Assembly (NCBI RefSeq): GCF_029784165.1
Contig: NC_073695.1
Coordinates: 9,957,786 to 10,021,785, forward strand
Length of the DNA stretch: 64,000 nucleotides
Direction of reading: 5' to 3'
DNA from: Wyeomyia smithii
Taxonomy: Eukaryota; Arthropoda; Insecta; Diptera; Culicidae
Below are positions 47,226-57,389 of this stretch, in pieces; within the stretch, counting starts at the first letter, position 1; every line of letters begins with the position of its first letter. A model generated the notes under the pieces. That model searched no databases, was not told the DNA's origin, and saw only the letters and a program-made list of their open reading frames with translations. The position numbers were made by a program, and so were the translations under genes.

Positions 47226-48240
47226 TGAAACGTCTAAGAGTGTCTGTATTAGGATTCAAAAATGATTAAAAATGTAATATCTTTCAAAAATGCCATCAAA
47301 AGGTGGATGATGTCAAAAATACTAATTCTTTGAAGAGTATGAACTGTCAAAAAAAATTAAAAAAGTTTATTTTTATTATTGAAAATAATTGAAAAGACTT
47401 TTATGAGTCGAAAATATGACAAAAAAGCTATCCAAAATGTTTGAAGTAATTGACACAACTACAGTGATGCAACTAGGCCGACGAAAAATAAGCGAGAATT
47501 AAAAAAAATGTTTGAAGCTTGTCTAACTATGACAGTAGTCAACCCAGATATATGCTTCCTTTGGCCTGAAACGGAAAACGTGATTGAAATGAGGTCGTTT
47601 TCGAGTAATGGAAAAAAGTAACCCACAGAAAAAAGGTGTGAAAAGACCTTAATATAATGTAGGCGATTGATGATTTTTTGCAATCATGCTCCTAGCAATA
47701 TTGATGACGAGCAGCTTTTTCCGTCGCTCCAACACAGTGCGGAGTATCTTCTTCTTAAATATCATACGTAAGGCAAAAGAGTAAAATGTCAGGAAAAAAG
47801 TGAAGTTGAATCCTTGATAAAGCTAGCATCCAACGACCGAAACGTCGGTTTTACGAAACTGTTAAGATAATTCGTTTAGACTTGAAAATACTACAAGGTA
47901 CACAGCCATAGAATTGTAAGAAATAGTGACGTCCCACGTCTAAACACTAAACACTGTAATTACTTTAATTACAGACACAATAAATTCGTTTGTTCAGTGA
48001 TTTTTGATTTTAATTCTCAGCCCCCCTCCCCTTCATTTTTTTTCAGAAATATATTTAATTACACTCGAAAGAGCTTCATTTACACTTGGTGATGTTGTGC
48101 CTGCATTGTTTTTTTTTGTGGAAACTACATTTAACAATCACAACGAAGATAAGTTTAAAATAATTAATTTTTGTTTTTTCATTTGCCAACAATTACATTC
48201 ACTATATTAGGAAGACAGCTAATATAAGTATATTATTGTA
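47226..48240. other. AT-rich stretch, nothing assigned
   Basis: No gene or repeat partner recognised. Confidence 0.4.
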
Positions 48241-48246
48241 TATGTA

Positions 48247-48392
48247 CACTAAGGTCGCTTTTTACGCGTTTTTTACGCGGGTTTTTTTTACGCGGATTCC
48301 GGAATTTACGCGGTTTTTTTTACGCGGATTCCGGAATTTACGCGGTTTTTTTTACGCGGCACGTATCCCCCGCGTAAAAAGCGACTTTAGTG
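48247..48392. mobile_element. TA-flanked MITE with internal ACGCGG repeats
   Basis: The 146-bp element begins CACTAAGGTCGCTTTTTACG and ends with the inverse of CACTAAAGTCGCTTTTTACG, flanked by TA (48245-48246 and 48393-48394). Inside, a roughly 32-bp unit containing TTTTACGCGGATTCCGGAAT is tandemly repeated about two and a half times. Confidence 0.9.
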
Positions 48393-48394
48393 TA

Positions 48395-50778
48395 AATGTA
48401 AAAATAAAAAAATATCTAACAAAGTTCAAATATAAAAAGAAAAAAGGTTCCGAATAGATCTTAGTAAATGTACAAAAAATTGATAAGCACTCACCGGCTT
48501 TTACTCATCTATAAATTAATATTTCTAGGAACTTATTCGTTCGATATTATATCGGTCATGGTTATTTAGTGGATATCAAAGATAAAAAATTATTGAAAAT
48601 AACTTATAACCATTGTAAAAATGTTCAATTCTGATTGAGTAATTTATGGTTTTTATGGTAATTATATTTATGAGACATACTTTCAATCACCATCAGTAGC
48701 AGCATTGTAGTTTTGATTGCACGTGAATAGAAGTCGTGCCCGCTACAATGATAGACGACGAGAAACTAATGGTACTCTGCTCCACATATACTAAACGGTA
48801 CTGTTGCTTTTATCAGCATCTTTTCTTTCAAGATATCAGTTTCTATTACGCTCTAACGGCAATTATAGAATTTTTTCAAGAAAAAAGGTTGTTTCAAACT
48901 TTTCGAAAAACCTTTACCTTCGAGACATCAAATTAGTCTAGGTTCATAAAAGTAAACATAAAATGACCTATTGGAAAGGGGATACTCAGTATTTTTTTTT
49001 TTTTTTTTATATGGATACAGAGAATATCACAGGGAATGGTTGGTGTCTATTCATGTCGTCTGTGCTAGTAATACTCGCATCTGATTAGTTCATTGTTCGC
49101 GTATATTTGTCCTTGATACTTTTTATCGGTTTTTACCGTTTTGCAATGGACAAATAATGAAAAATAGCATACTATAAAATTATTCAACATTTTATCTATC
49201 CAGCAACATATTTTTTGTTGTTATTCATCATGTGGTTATGCTGTTATTATCGTTTGAAATCTGACGCAACATTTGTCAGTTTCATTTCCAATTTTACAGA
49301 ATGCATACCAGTATAGAAAACAAAGACGTAGTCCCTCGTCAAAAGAAATCCAACATCAAAATAATAAACAGTCGTTACTAAAAGTTATACATAGAAAAAT
49401 ATGACATCTCGCAAATTTTTATTTATGCAGACCTTAAACCATAAAAAAGTTGTGAAGTAACAATTTTAAACTCTATAAAACAGAAGAGCTCTTCATGACT
49501 TGAAAGCTGAAGAACACTTTTTGGGGGAATAACATATTTAGGGCGACATTGATTGTTGGCAAAACAATGCTTGATACGATTCAAATCAAAATCTTGCTGA
49601 AATTATTTCTAACATTTTTTACATGAAAACAATGTTATTTTAATATTTTTTTAATTGAAAATTTCAATTGTATTTTCAATCCACATTCATTAATACACTA
49701 TTTTGAACAGTTATTTTTTACCATAAACCTAACAAACGTTGCTGGGGATAAACGATTTGGTTATTAAAACCATATTTTATAAGTTTCAAAACCTTTCTTA
49801 ATTTATGATATATTTTCCTGCCTTTGGACATCATCACAGTTCCGAAATTTCCATCTTGGTTGGTAGTTGGCAGCTTCAGACTAATTTCTAGACACCAGAA
49901 GTCGCCATCTTGAGTTTCAAAATGAGTGAAGCTCAGAGCAGAGCCTGACAAGGTCATTTTCAATTGACAATTACCAGGATATAGTGACGCTTTGACCCGT
50001 CGCTTCCAATTGACAAGCTTTTGTATCATTTTCAAGCTCTTCGTGAGTCACACTAAAACTACTCGGAAACTCTTGCTTTGATTTTGACAACTGAAGAGCA
50101 AGAAACCGATACAAATGCGTTTCAATGGAAAGAAAAGATTATCACCGTCACTCTCACATTAAGCTAAACAAAATCCGATCGGAATTTGCGTGACGTATTT
50201 ATTGGATGCCATTGCCGTTTTATTTGCGGCTTGCTATTATCAAACGAAGAGATGCGGTGCTAGTTTCAATTGAGACGCTGAAGGAAATGAAAGAGTTTCT
50301 TTCTCCGTCACTCTCTTCGTCAATTGATATAGTCGTCAGCTTCATTTGAAACGATCCGATGAACAACAGACGGGAAAGAGAGAAAACAGTGATTCGATGA
50401 CAGCAGCCGGGAGGAATCAAGTGAAAATGAAACTGTTTGAATCGAAATGACAGCGCTGACAGCGCGGAATAATCAGTTTCATTGTTTTGTTCAGAAAATG
50501 TTGAGCCCTGGTTCTGAGTATCATCTCGATTCCAAAAATTTTCGTATTAGTTGACCAATAAATCTCAGAAACAAAGAAAATAACTTCGATATAATATAAA
50601 ATATGTTAATGTTCATATAACTTCATGGTAAAAAAATGAAACCAATTCGGATTTTTTTGTAAATATTGATAGCACTTTGCATGGGACCGAAATTTTGTTT
50701 ATTGTTGATAGGCTTGCGGAGATGAGAATTAAATTTTAGCAAATTAACTGTAACCACAAGAAATTTATAAATTTGGGG
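48395..50778. other. AT-rich stretch; dispersed-repeat fragment at about 49830-49930
   Basis: No gene. Words such as CCATCTTGG and GACACCAGAAGTCGCCATCTT link 49830-49930 to the repeats at 34752 and 60800. The segment 50040-50470 has a more balanced composition but no coding motif. Confidence 0.4.
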
Positions 50779-50905
50779 CAGGGATGTTACGGATGTGATT
50801 TTTAAGACATCTGCAGATGCGGATGCGGATATGTGATTACGGATGCAAATGTAAATGAGGATATCAATTTTCATGCGGATGTTCGGATATCCATAACATC
50901 CCTAG
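50779..50905. mobile_element. Small MITE with GGGATGTTA termini
   Basis: CAGGGATGTTACGGATG at the left and the inverse of CTAGGGATGTTATGGATAT at the right enclose 127 bp made largely of GATGCGGAT-like hexamers. No target duplication was resolved. Confidence 0.7.
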
Positions 50906-51549
50906 TTTAGGGTTATAACGAGCTTACCAACGATCAATTGGAAAAATCATATTTTTTTCTGCAGACGAAAACGATTTTTTTAAAACTCAGCATTGAAAAA
51001 TATCGGCAAAAAAATTAATTAAGCTTAATTTTTCTTCATATACCCCCATTTTTATTTTCTCTTTTTTTGTCTTAGGAAATTCTTATTTCTGTTTACGAGG
51101 ACTGATAAAATGTTCTGTAAATCCGAATTCTCTTTCACTAACAAAAAGATTAGATTTGACTTTTAACTCTCAAAATTTGACGATAACGTCTCGAGTATTC
51201 CCTGTTCCAAGTTTTATCGATTGTGCTTCCTTCTCTGTTTTGCAAAAAAAACGCTTCTCCGAAGCATAATTCTAAAAAAAAAGAATTGAAATTGTCACAC
51301 TTTTTACATACAATATTAAAATTTTTTCGAGACTGCTTGATTACCATTATAATAATGTCTAGAAAAAGCCTTGTAATGTTTTCTTGTTCTTCGATTGTGG
51401 CAAAACTAGATATAGAACGAATATATTCTACATTTTTCTAAATCCTAAAATAAAATAAGAATAAGAATCACAAAATAAGAAACAAAAAGCTGCACTAAAA
51501 GCACATGTTTAACCTCTAATCCGACCTGTTTTCTCGCTCTATCTTACAG

Positions 51550-51634
51550 AGGGTTCGGCTTCATCACATTCGGCGATCCTGCCAGCGTAGACAAAGTATT
51601 AGCACATGGTACACACGAATTAGATGGTAAAAAG
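51550..51634 (+). CDS. Musashi-family RNA-binding protein exon, RRM1 second half (msi/Rbp6 type)
   Basis: Musashi proteins bind UAG-containing mRNA 3' UTR motifs through two tandem RRMs and regulate translation, mainly in neural and germline cells. The 85-nt exon follows a TCTTACAG acceptor and precedes AAG|GTAAGC. After one base completing a split codon it encodes GFGFITFGDPASVDKVL, then AHGTHELDGKK. GFGFITF is the RNP1 core (preceded by Arg from the split codon), and the following residues match Musashi RRM1 (GFGFVTFADPASVDKVL in vertebrate Musashi), including HELDxK. Entry phase is 2 and exit phase 0. The next coding exon is 60047-60088, after an 8412-bp intron filled with the tandem array. 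The RNP2-bearing first half of RRM1 is not in the window. Whether this is msi or its paralogue Rbp6 cannot be decided from 28 codons; Rbp6 seems likelier because of GTHELDGKK. Confidence 0.88.
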
Positions 51635-51640
51635 GTAAGC

Positions 51641-52140
51641 TGCTGTTGCTTTAAGTCCCTGCGAAATGCATGCAAATTAGTTCAGAGAACATAAAAAAGA
51701 AACAAACACACACACACGAATGTCACAACAGGTTTTCTCGTTTGCGATTCTAATCCGTCGGAAAGTGCGCGAACTGGAACGCGTTTTTTTGACCTCGTTT
51801 TGACGTTGACTAACGTCTATATCGGAGTTAGGCCCCTGAATTTGAAAATCTAGTAATTCAACCAGAGAAAACCAGGGAAAAGTGGTCAGGTTTTGAGCGC
51901 TTATTTTGCAGTCATCTATAATCAGGTTTTCGAGGTTTTGGCATCAATCGATCAGAAATTCTTTTACGGTTAAATTTATGTAACAAAAACAAACTATTTT
52001 TTGAGATACACTATTGAAAAATTGGTAATCAATATCGATTGTCTAAATCATACCGCGCAGCCAATCACTACCTCTCTTCCCAAGCACAGTCGACACTAAC
52101 GGATACAATCGATCTGACTTTGTTGTTATTGTTGTTGTCA
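51641..52140. other. Intron start, no further signal
   Basis: Short (AC)n at about 51704-51715; nothing else assigned between the exon and the tandem array. Confidence 0.45.
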
Positions 52141-52439
52141 CTTTCTGTTTCCGATGTTTATGCTGCTGCTAGCGGAAAAAACCTTGCAAATATGCATCTT
52201 TTTGTTGGTGTTAATTTTACGACAGCGGCCGGCGCCCCATCATTCTGATTCCAAAACCGCACCAGTGACATGCGGACGCTAGGTGATAGCAGCTGAAAGG
52301 AGGAAATACAAAATAGTACCGGTCATCTCGAGCCGGTTTCACCCGTGAAGCTGGTGGCTTTAGTAGTAAATGGCTACTGCAAAACACCTCAATGGCTGGA
52401 ATTCTGGACGGACTAACCAGGAAACTATAATCGGCAACT

Positions 52440-52455
52440 GGCACCTTTTGGTGCC
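52440..52455 (+). terminator. Histone-stem-loop-like hairpin in array unit
   Basis: GGCACCTTTTGGTGCC: a perfect 6-bp stem and 4-nt loop. It is identical at 52876-52891, 53130-53145, 56292-56307 and 56547-56562; two further units carry mutated versions (about 56992 and 57261). Size and U-rich loop match the replication-dependent histone mRNA 3' stem-loop layout, though the stem bases differ from the animal consensus. Confidence 0.5.
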
Positions 52456-52660
52456 TCGAAATTTTGGTACAGAAGCGGCTAATTGAATTTTCTGTTTTAC
52501 CAAATGCTGCTGCTAGCGGAAAAAACCTTGCAAAAATGCATGTTTGTGTTGGTGTTGATATTATGACAGCGGCCGGCGCAGCTTTCAAGAAACATTTGTC
52601 TCTACCATTCCATCATCTATGTAGCCCCTCCCTCTTTCTATTTATCTGACGAAGCCTTGG

Positions 52661-52700
52661 TATAAAACGTATCGTTCGAACATTTCACCCCATCAGTTTC
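52661..52700 (+). promoter_or_regulatory. TATA plus initiator, array unit 1
   Basis: TATAAAA begins at 52661 and TCAGTTT (insect initiator TCAGTY) has its A at 52695, 34 bp apart, a plausible core-promoter spacing. Conserved in the other long units. Transcriptional activity is unknown. Confidence 0.5.
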
Positions 52701-52748
52701 ATTATTAAACCGTACCGGATACATACGGACGCTCGGTGTTAGCAGCTA

Positions 52749-52855
52749 AAAGGAGGAAAAACAAAATAGTACCGGTCATCTCGTGCCGGTTTGACCCGTG
52801 ATGCTGGTGGCTACTGCAAAGTACTAAAATGGCTGGAATCCTGGACGGAAACCAG
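52749..52855 (+). pseudogene. Degenerate histone H2A-like segment, array unit
   Basis: In one frame from 52749 the codons read K-G-G-K-T-K-stop-Y-R-S-S-R-A-G-L, comparable to the H2A N-terminus KGGKxKxKxxSRSxRAGL after a small deletion. The DNA then gives GCTGGTGGC, TACT, GTACT, TGGCTG, GAA, CTGGA and GGAAACC in the order of H2A codons for GAGA..YLAAVLEYLAAEVLELAGN, with many small deletions. The hairpin follows about 20 bp later. Upstream lies the TATA/initiator. This is an inference from short matches; the H2A pseudogene at 10.2 kb shows that H2A copies do occur in this locus. Confidence 0.45.
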
Positions 52856-53207
52856 TAAACAATAAATTGGCAACTGGCACCTTTTGGTGCCTCGCAGTTT
52901 TATAATAGAAGCGGTTAGTTGAATTTTATGTTTTACAATTGCTGTTGCTAGCGGAAAAAAACCTTGCAAAAATGCATGTTTATGTTGATGTTAATTTCAC
53001 GACAGCGCTAGGTGTTAGCAGCTGAAAGGAGGAAAGACAAAATAGTACCGGTCATCTCGTGCCGGTTTCACCCGTTATGCTGGTGGCTTTTAGTAGATTA
53101 ACCAGAAAACAACAATGTAATCGGCAACTGGCACCTTTTGGTGCCTTTAAATTTTGTTACAGAAGCGGCAAATTGAATTTTCTGTTTTACCAAATGCTGC
53201 TGCTAGC

Positions 53208-55906
53208 ATGAGCATGAGCATGAGCATGATTGACCGCCCGCGGTTGCTACTCCGTTATTGCCAGATCAGCTGTAATTACACAGAGAACCAACAGATGATG
53301 CTTGGGACCAACATGCATCCTCAATGTGTAAAAACCGGTGACCTTAATCTTTATATTAGGCAATACCAGCGCCGGCCGCATCCGAATGCAGGTCAAAGAA
53401 GGAATTTGTATAGGAAAATGTTGACGTGATACTCGCTTATTGGAAGCCGAGAACACCTCTGCACTTCCACGAGAAATCACTGGGATGTTGGAGAAAGGGC
53501 AAGGTACACAGCAGGGTTTGTTTTGGTAAACGATGCGCTGATTTCGAGTGTCGGGTTCTTTAGAACAAGTATCGCGCGAACAAGTTCATTATATCCGTCA
53601 CGATATTCATAATGCGATTCGAAGTCATTCAGTTTGACAATGTAACACCGCAGCAATAAATCGTACGCAAGGATACTGGACCTTTGATCAAATTGGGACA
53701 ACTTCAAATAATATGATATCTCCTCGTAAGGTGATTCTCTTTACACCGAAATCAGTTGCGCGTTGTTGATCTATATGTAGATAATTCGACCTCATGGAGG
53801 TACCGACGAGGGGTCTCTAGGGGTTCGGTCAACCGGACATTTTCTACCTAACAGATCGACCAACGACGTTTCTCGTATATACTTTGTCTGCTCTAAAAAA
53901 ACGATAAGATACCGCGAAAAACGCTTATTACGAAAATAACCATGAGTATATTTCTATCCAAACGTCGCGATCCTCTGCGTACGACGCACGCGATGTAGCC
54001 CATGCTACTCGTAGCAATCAGCTATTTGTCGATCCCGAGTCAATCCCAATCCCGAGAAGAAACGAACACACGTCGGCCGTCGCGATTCTTGGGAAGGTAT
54101 ACATCGCGTTTTCGTTAATCGCGATATTTATCGACCGGACGAAATCTTCGGTTGAACAGTCACAGTGAGACATGAACAAGTATCTGGGTATACCCCTCGA
54201 AATCATTATATTCCGAAAACGTTAATATAAGTAAAATTCTCCCGAGCCGGAAACGCGGTTTACATCGAAACACTACGACATTTCACGCCGATTCTCTCTT
54301 AGTTGTCGATGCGAATGTTGCCTATTAAATAGAAAAATTGGCAAAGTTTCATGCATACAAAGCCTTAATAATTTAAAAATGAAAATTTCCATATTGACCA
54401 TCCATCGAGCTAATATAGTCTTAAGTTTGTTAACAAAATGCCGACCTTGTCATTATTGGAACATAGTATACAAAACATAAGCAGCCCAAAAGCTAGAAAA
54501 ATCGAAAAAGTGAAGCATAAGATTTCATGTATTATCCACAACCATTGCTTTCGAGGTGAACACATGTTTGGCTGATAGAACCCTACTTGAAGCCTGACCG
54601 TGCAAAAACGTGGTAGATGACGGATTCGAGGCATACTATGCGTCATGTTGGCTCATTACTAAGTTGAGCTACTCTTTACCTTGGGTGTGATCCTGTTGGA
54701 AAGATAGAAAAATGGCAAAGCTTGGTGTATCTAAAACATTAAGTGCAAACATCAGGGGTAGATGTACATACTAATCCAAAGTCTTAAAATTATTGATAAG
54801 ACCAAACCAATCATGATTATTTCAGGCTGACTAAATAGTCATCAGATGTCAAACTCAACTTTATTGAGTTTTCTATTACCTGTCATGCGATAGTCAGTGC
54901 GTTCAAAAATTCATTGCACACGACATATCAGTGAATACATATCAATTAATCCATTCCACCATAAATTCTAATAAACAATACTATTACACAAAACTACACG
55001 AGAAAAAGGCTCCAGAAAAACACCTTAATTGCACTCTGTTTTCAATTTGGACATTCAAAACTGTAACAGTTAAACATTCATGACGAGCACAATCAAAACG
55101 GCGTGCTACGTCGTTCCGCAAACTGGCAACTACGTGGTATTCGGTGGATCATCACATGATGTGAACCATATTCGAACGCGGACCAATTAGGAAAAAAAAA
55201 ATAAAATTCCAAAAGCGAATCGTGTATGTCGTATCGAGCCCGTTGATAAGTTAACCTACCTCACCTGACGATTCTCATTGCTTTTACTTGTGGGAGAAAA
55301 AAAGTAAAACATTTCAAGACTCATCGTGCAAACAAAAAAAAACCCTACTCGCAGCCGAAAAGCTACCACACCTCGTGCACCCAACAGATCACTCATTCAC
55401 ACTTCTGCCAAAGTCCAAAGCCCGCTAAAAACCACTACACATAGAGCCTATGCATTCTTGATACAAAAAAAAAACATATACTCATCTGTTTTATTTTGGT
55501 TATGCCTATGCCAGCGAAACAAACGCCGACTAGCACAGCGCAACGCTACTCTCTCCGCTCTTCAGGTAGTGCAATTCTCTTCGATCACACCACCATGCAC
55601 TCCATTTTCGCACGTTAATAATGAACCGCTAGTTAGCGCGACGCACGAAGTTGGCACTCACACTCACGCAACCTAACTTGCCTTACAATTTTCAATTTGA
55701 TTTCGTGGATAAATTATAACTTCCACTCAAGAAACACTGTGTTTTTCACAAAACCTTCACTTTTCTCACTTAGACGAAGCATCACAGATCACAACTTTAC
55801 ACTTTTTAACAAGTTTGGCCCCTAAAATCACTTATAAATCAATGACTTTAACGGATAGCTTTCGGGGCACGTATTATCAGTTATCCTTGTTCAACGCCCT
55901 ACCACC
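53208..55906. other. Unidentified 2.7 kb segment splitting the tandem array
   Basis: It begins with four ATGAGC-type hexamers and ends at the resumption of the array. The 23 bp TTTTACCAAATGCTGCTGCTAGC minus small edges are present on both sides (53185-53207 and 55907-55929). The part 53216-54310 is CpG-rich with decayed-coding character on the minus strand (for example EEISYYLKLSQFDQRSS and GIPRYLFMSHCDCS), interrupted by stops; I do not recognise the protein. The part 54310-55900 is AT-rich with nothing assigned. No LTR, TIR or poly(A) tail was found. Confidence 0.5.
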
Positions 55907-56076
55907 TTTTACCAAATGCTGCTGCTAGCGGAAAAAAAAAACCTTGCAAAAATGCATGTTTGTGTTGGTGTTAATATTATGACAGCGGCCGGCGCAGCTT
56001 TCAAGAAACATTTGTCTCTACCATTCCATCATCTATGTAGCCCCTCCCTCTTTCTAATGATCTGACGAAGCCTTGG

Positions 56077-56116
56077 TATAAAACGTATCGTTCGAACATT
56101 TCACCCCATCAGTTTC
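56077..56116 (+). promoter_or_regulatory. TATA plus initiator, array unit
   Basis: TATAAAA at 56077 and initiator A at 56111; identical spacing (34 bp) to the 52661 copy. Confidence 0.5.
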
Positions 56117-56767
56117 ATTATTTAACCGTACCGGATACAAACGGACGCTCGGTGTTAGCAGCTAAAAGGAGGAAAAACAAAATAGTACCGGTCATCTCGT
56201 GCCGGTTTGACCCGTGATGCTGGTGGCTACTGCAAAGTACTAAAATGGCTGGAATCCTGGACGGAAACCAGTAAACAATAAATTGGCAACTGGCACCTTT
56301 TGGTGCCTCGCAGTTTTATAATAGAAGCGGTTAGTTGAATTTTATGTTTTACAATTGCTGTTGCTAGCGGAAAAAAAACCTTGCAAAAATGCATGTTTAT
56401 GTTGATGTTAATTTCACGACAGCGCTAGGTGTTAGCAGCTGAAAGGAGGAAAGACAAAATAGTACCGGTCATCTCGTGCCGGTTTCACCCGTTATGCTGG
56501 TGGCTTTTAGTAGATTAACCAGAAAACAACAATGTAATCGGCAACTGGCACCTTTTGGTGCCTTTAAATTTTGTTACAGAAGCGGCAAATTGAATTTTCT
56601 GTTTTACCAAATGCTGCTGCTAGCGGAAAAAACCTTGCAAAAATGCATGCTTGTGTTGGTGTTAATATTACGACAGCGGCCGGCGCAGCTTTCAAGAAAC
56701 ATTTGTCTCTACCATTCCATCATCTATGTAGCCCCGCCTTCTTTCTAATTATCTGACGAAGCCTTGG

Positions 56768-56807
56768 TATAAAACGTATCGTTCGAACATTTCACCCCAT
56801 CAGTTTC
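56768..56807 (+). promoter_or_regulatory. TATA plus initiator, array unit
   Basis: TATAAAA at 56768 and initiator A at 56802; third conserved copy with the same 34-bp spacing. Confidence 0.5.
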
Positions 56808-57315
56808 ACTACTAAACCGTACCGGATACATACGGACGCTCGGTGTTAGCAGCTAAAAGGAGGAAAAACAAAATAGTAACGGTCATCTCGTGCCGGTTTG
56901 ACCCGTGATGCTGGTGGCTACTGCAAAATACTAAAATGGCTGGAATTCTGGACGGAAACCAGTAAACAAGAAATCGGCAACTGACACCTTTTGGTGCCTC
57001 GCAGTTTTATAATAGAAGCGGTTAGTTGAATTTTATGTTTTACAATTGCTGTTGCTAGCGGAAAAAACCTTGCAAAAATGCATGTTTATGTTGATGTTAA
57101 TTCCACGACAGCGCTAGGATTTAGCAGCTGAAAAGAGGAAAGACAAAATAGTACCGTCATCTCGTGCCGGTTTCACCCGTTATGCTGGTGGCTGTTAGTA
57201 ATAAATGGCTACTGCAAAATACTAAAATGGCTGGAATTCTGGACGAGAATAATCGGAAACTGGTACCTTTTGGAGCCTCGAAATTTTGTTACAGAAGTTT
57301 TGTAAAAGAAGCGTT

Positions 57316-57385
57316 GCAATTCCCTCTACTATTTGCTTCAATGGGATATTTTTTTTTTTAAGAATACGGTAGTCAACGTCATGCG
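57316..57385 (+). repeat. Short dispersed repeat, mate of 11838-11895
   Basis: Shares TCTACTATTT, TTCAATGGGAT and GTAGTCAACGTCATGC-like words with the 11.8 kb copy, here split by a T10 run. It lies directly beyond the array. Confidence 0.6.
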
Positions 57386-57389
57386 GTCG

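Larger units (their letters stand above)
52148..53207 (+). repeat. Histone-like tandem array, block 1
   Basis: Units recur with the landmark GCTGCTAGCGGAAAAAACC at about 52165, 52509, 52944 and a truncated one at 53199. The intervals of 344, 435 and 255 bp correspond to three unit types. The long type contains spacer, TATA/initiator, H2A-like coding scraps and a hairpin; the 255-bp type lacks about 180 bp spanning the promoter, joining GACAGCG to CTAGGTGTTAGC; the first unit has its own deletion. The block ends abruptly within a unit at GCTAGC, after which unrelated DNA begins. Confidence 0.9.
55907..57260 (+). repeat. Histone-like tandem array, block 2
   Basis: Landmarks at about 55921, 56360, 56616 and 57051 give intervals of 439, 256 and 435 bp, i.e. 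long, short, long, followed by a partial short unit. Unit sequence is almost identical to block 1, including the 180-bp deletion of the short type, so the alternating long/short pair (about 690 bp) is a higher-order repeat. The A-run after CTAGCGG varies from six to nine. The array degrades at about 57260. Confidence 0.9.

Noticed and set aside
52464..52649. Open frame in array units read as a conserved short protein (AAASGKNLAKMHVCVG...)
   Set aside because: The A-run within it varies from six to nine bases between units and breaks the frame in some, so it is not under coding constraint.
55326..55676. 116-codon + strand frame near the second array block
   Set aside because: Low-complexity Lys/Thr/His content, homopolymer runs and no recognisable motif.
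55907..57260. CRISPR-like array because of regularly spaced repeats
   Set aside because: Units are hundreds of bp with no short repeat/unique spacer alternation, and the DNA is animal.
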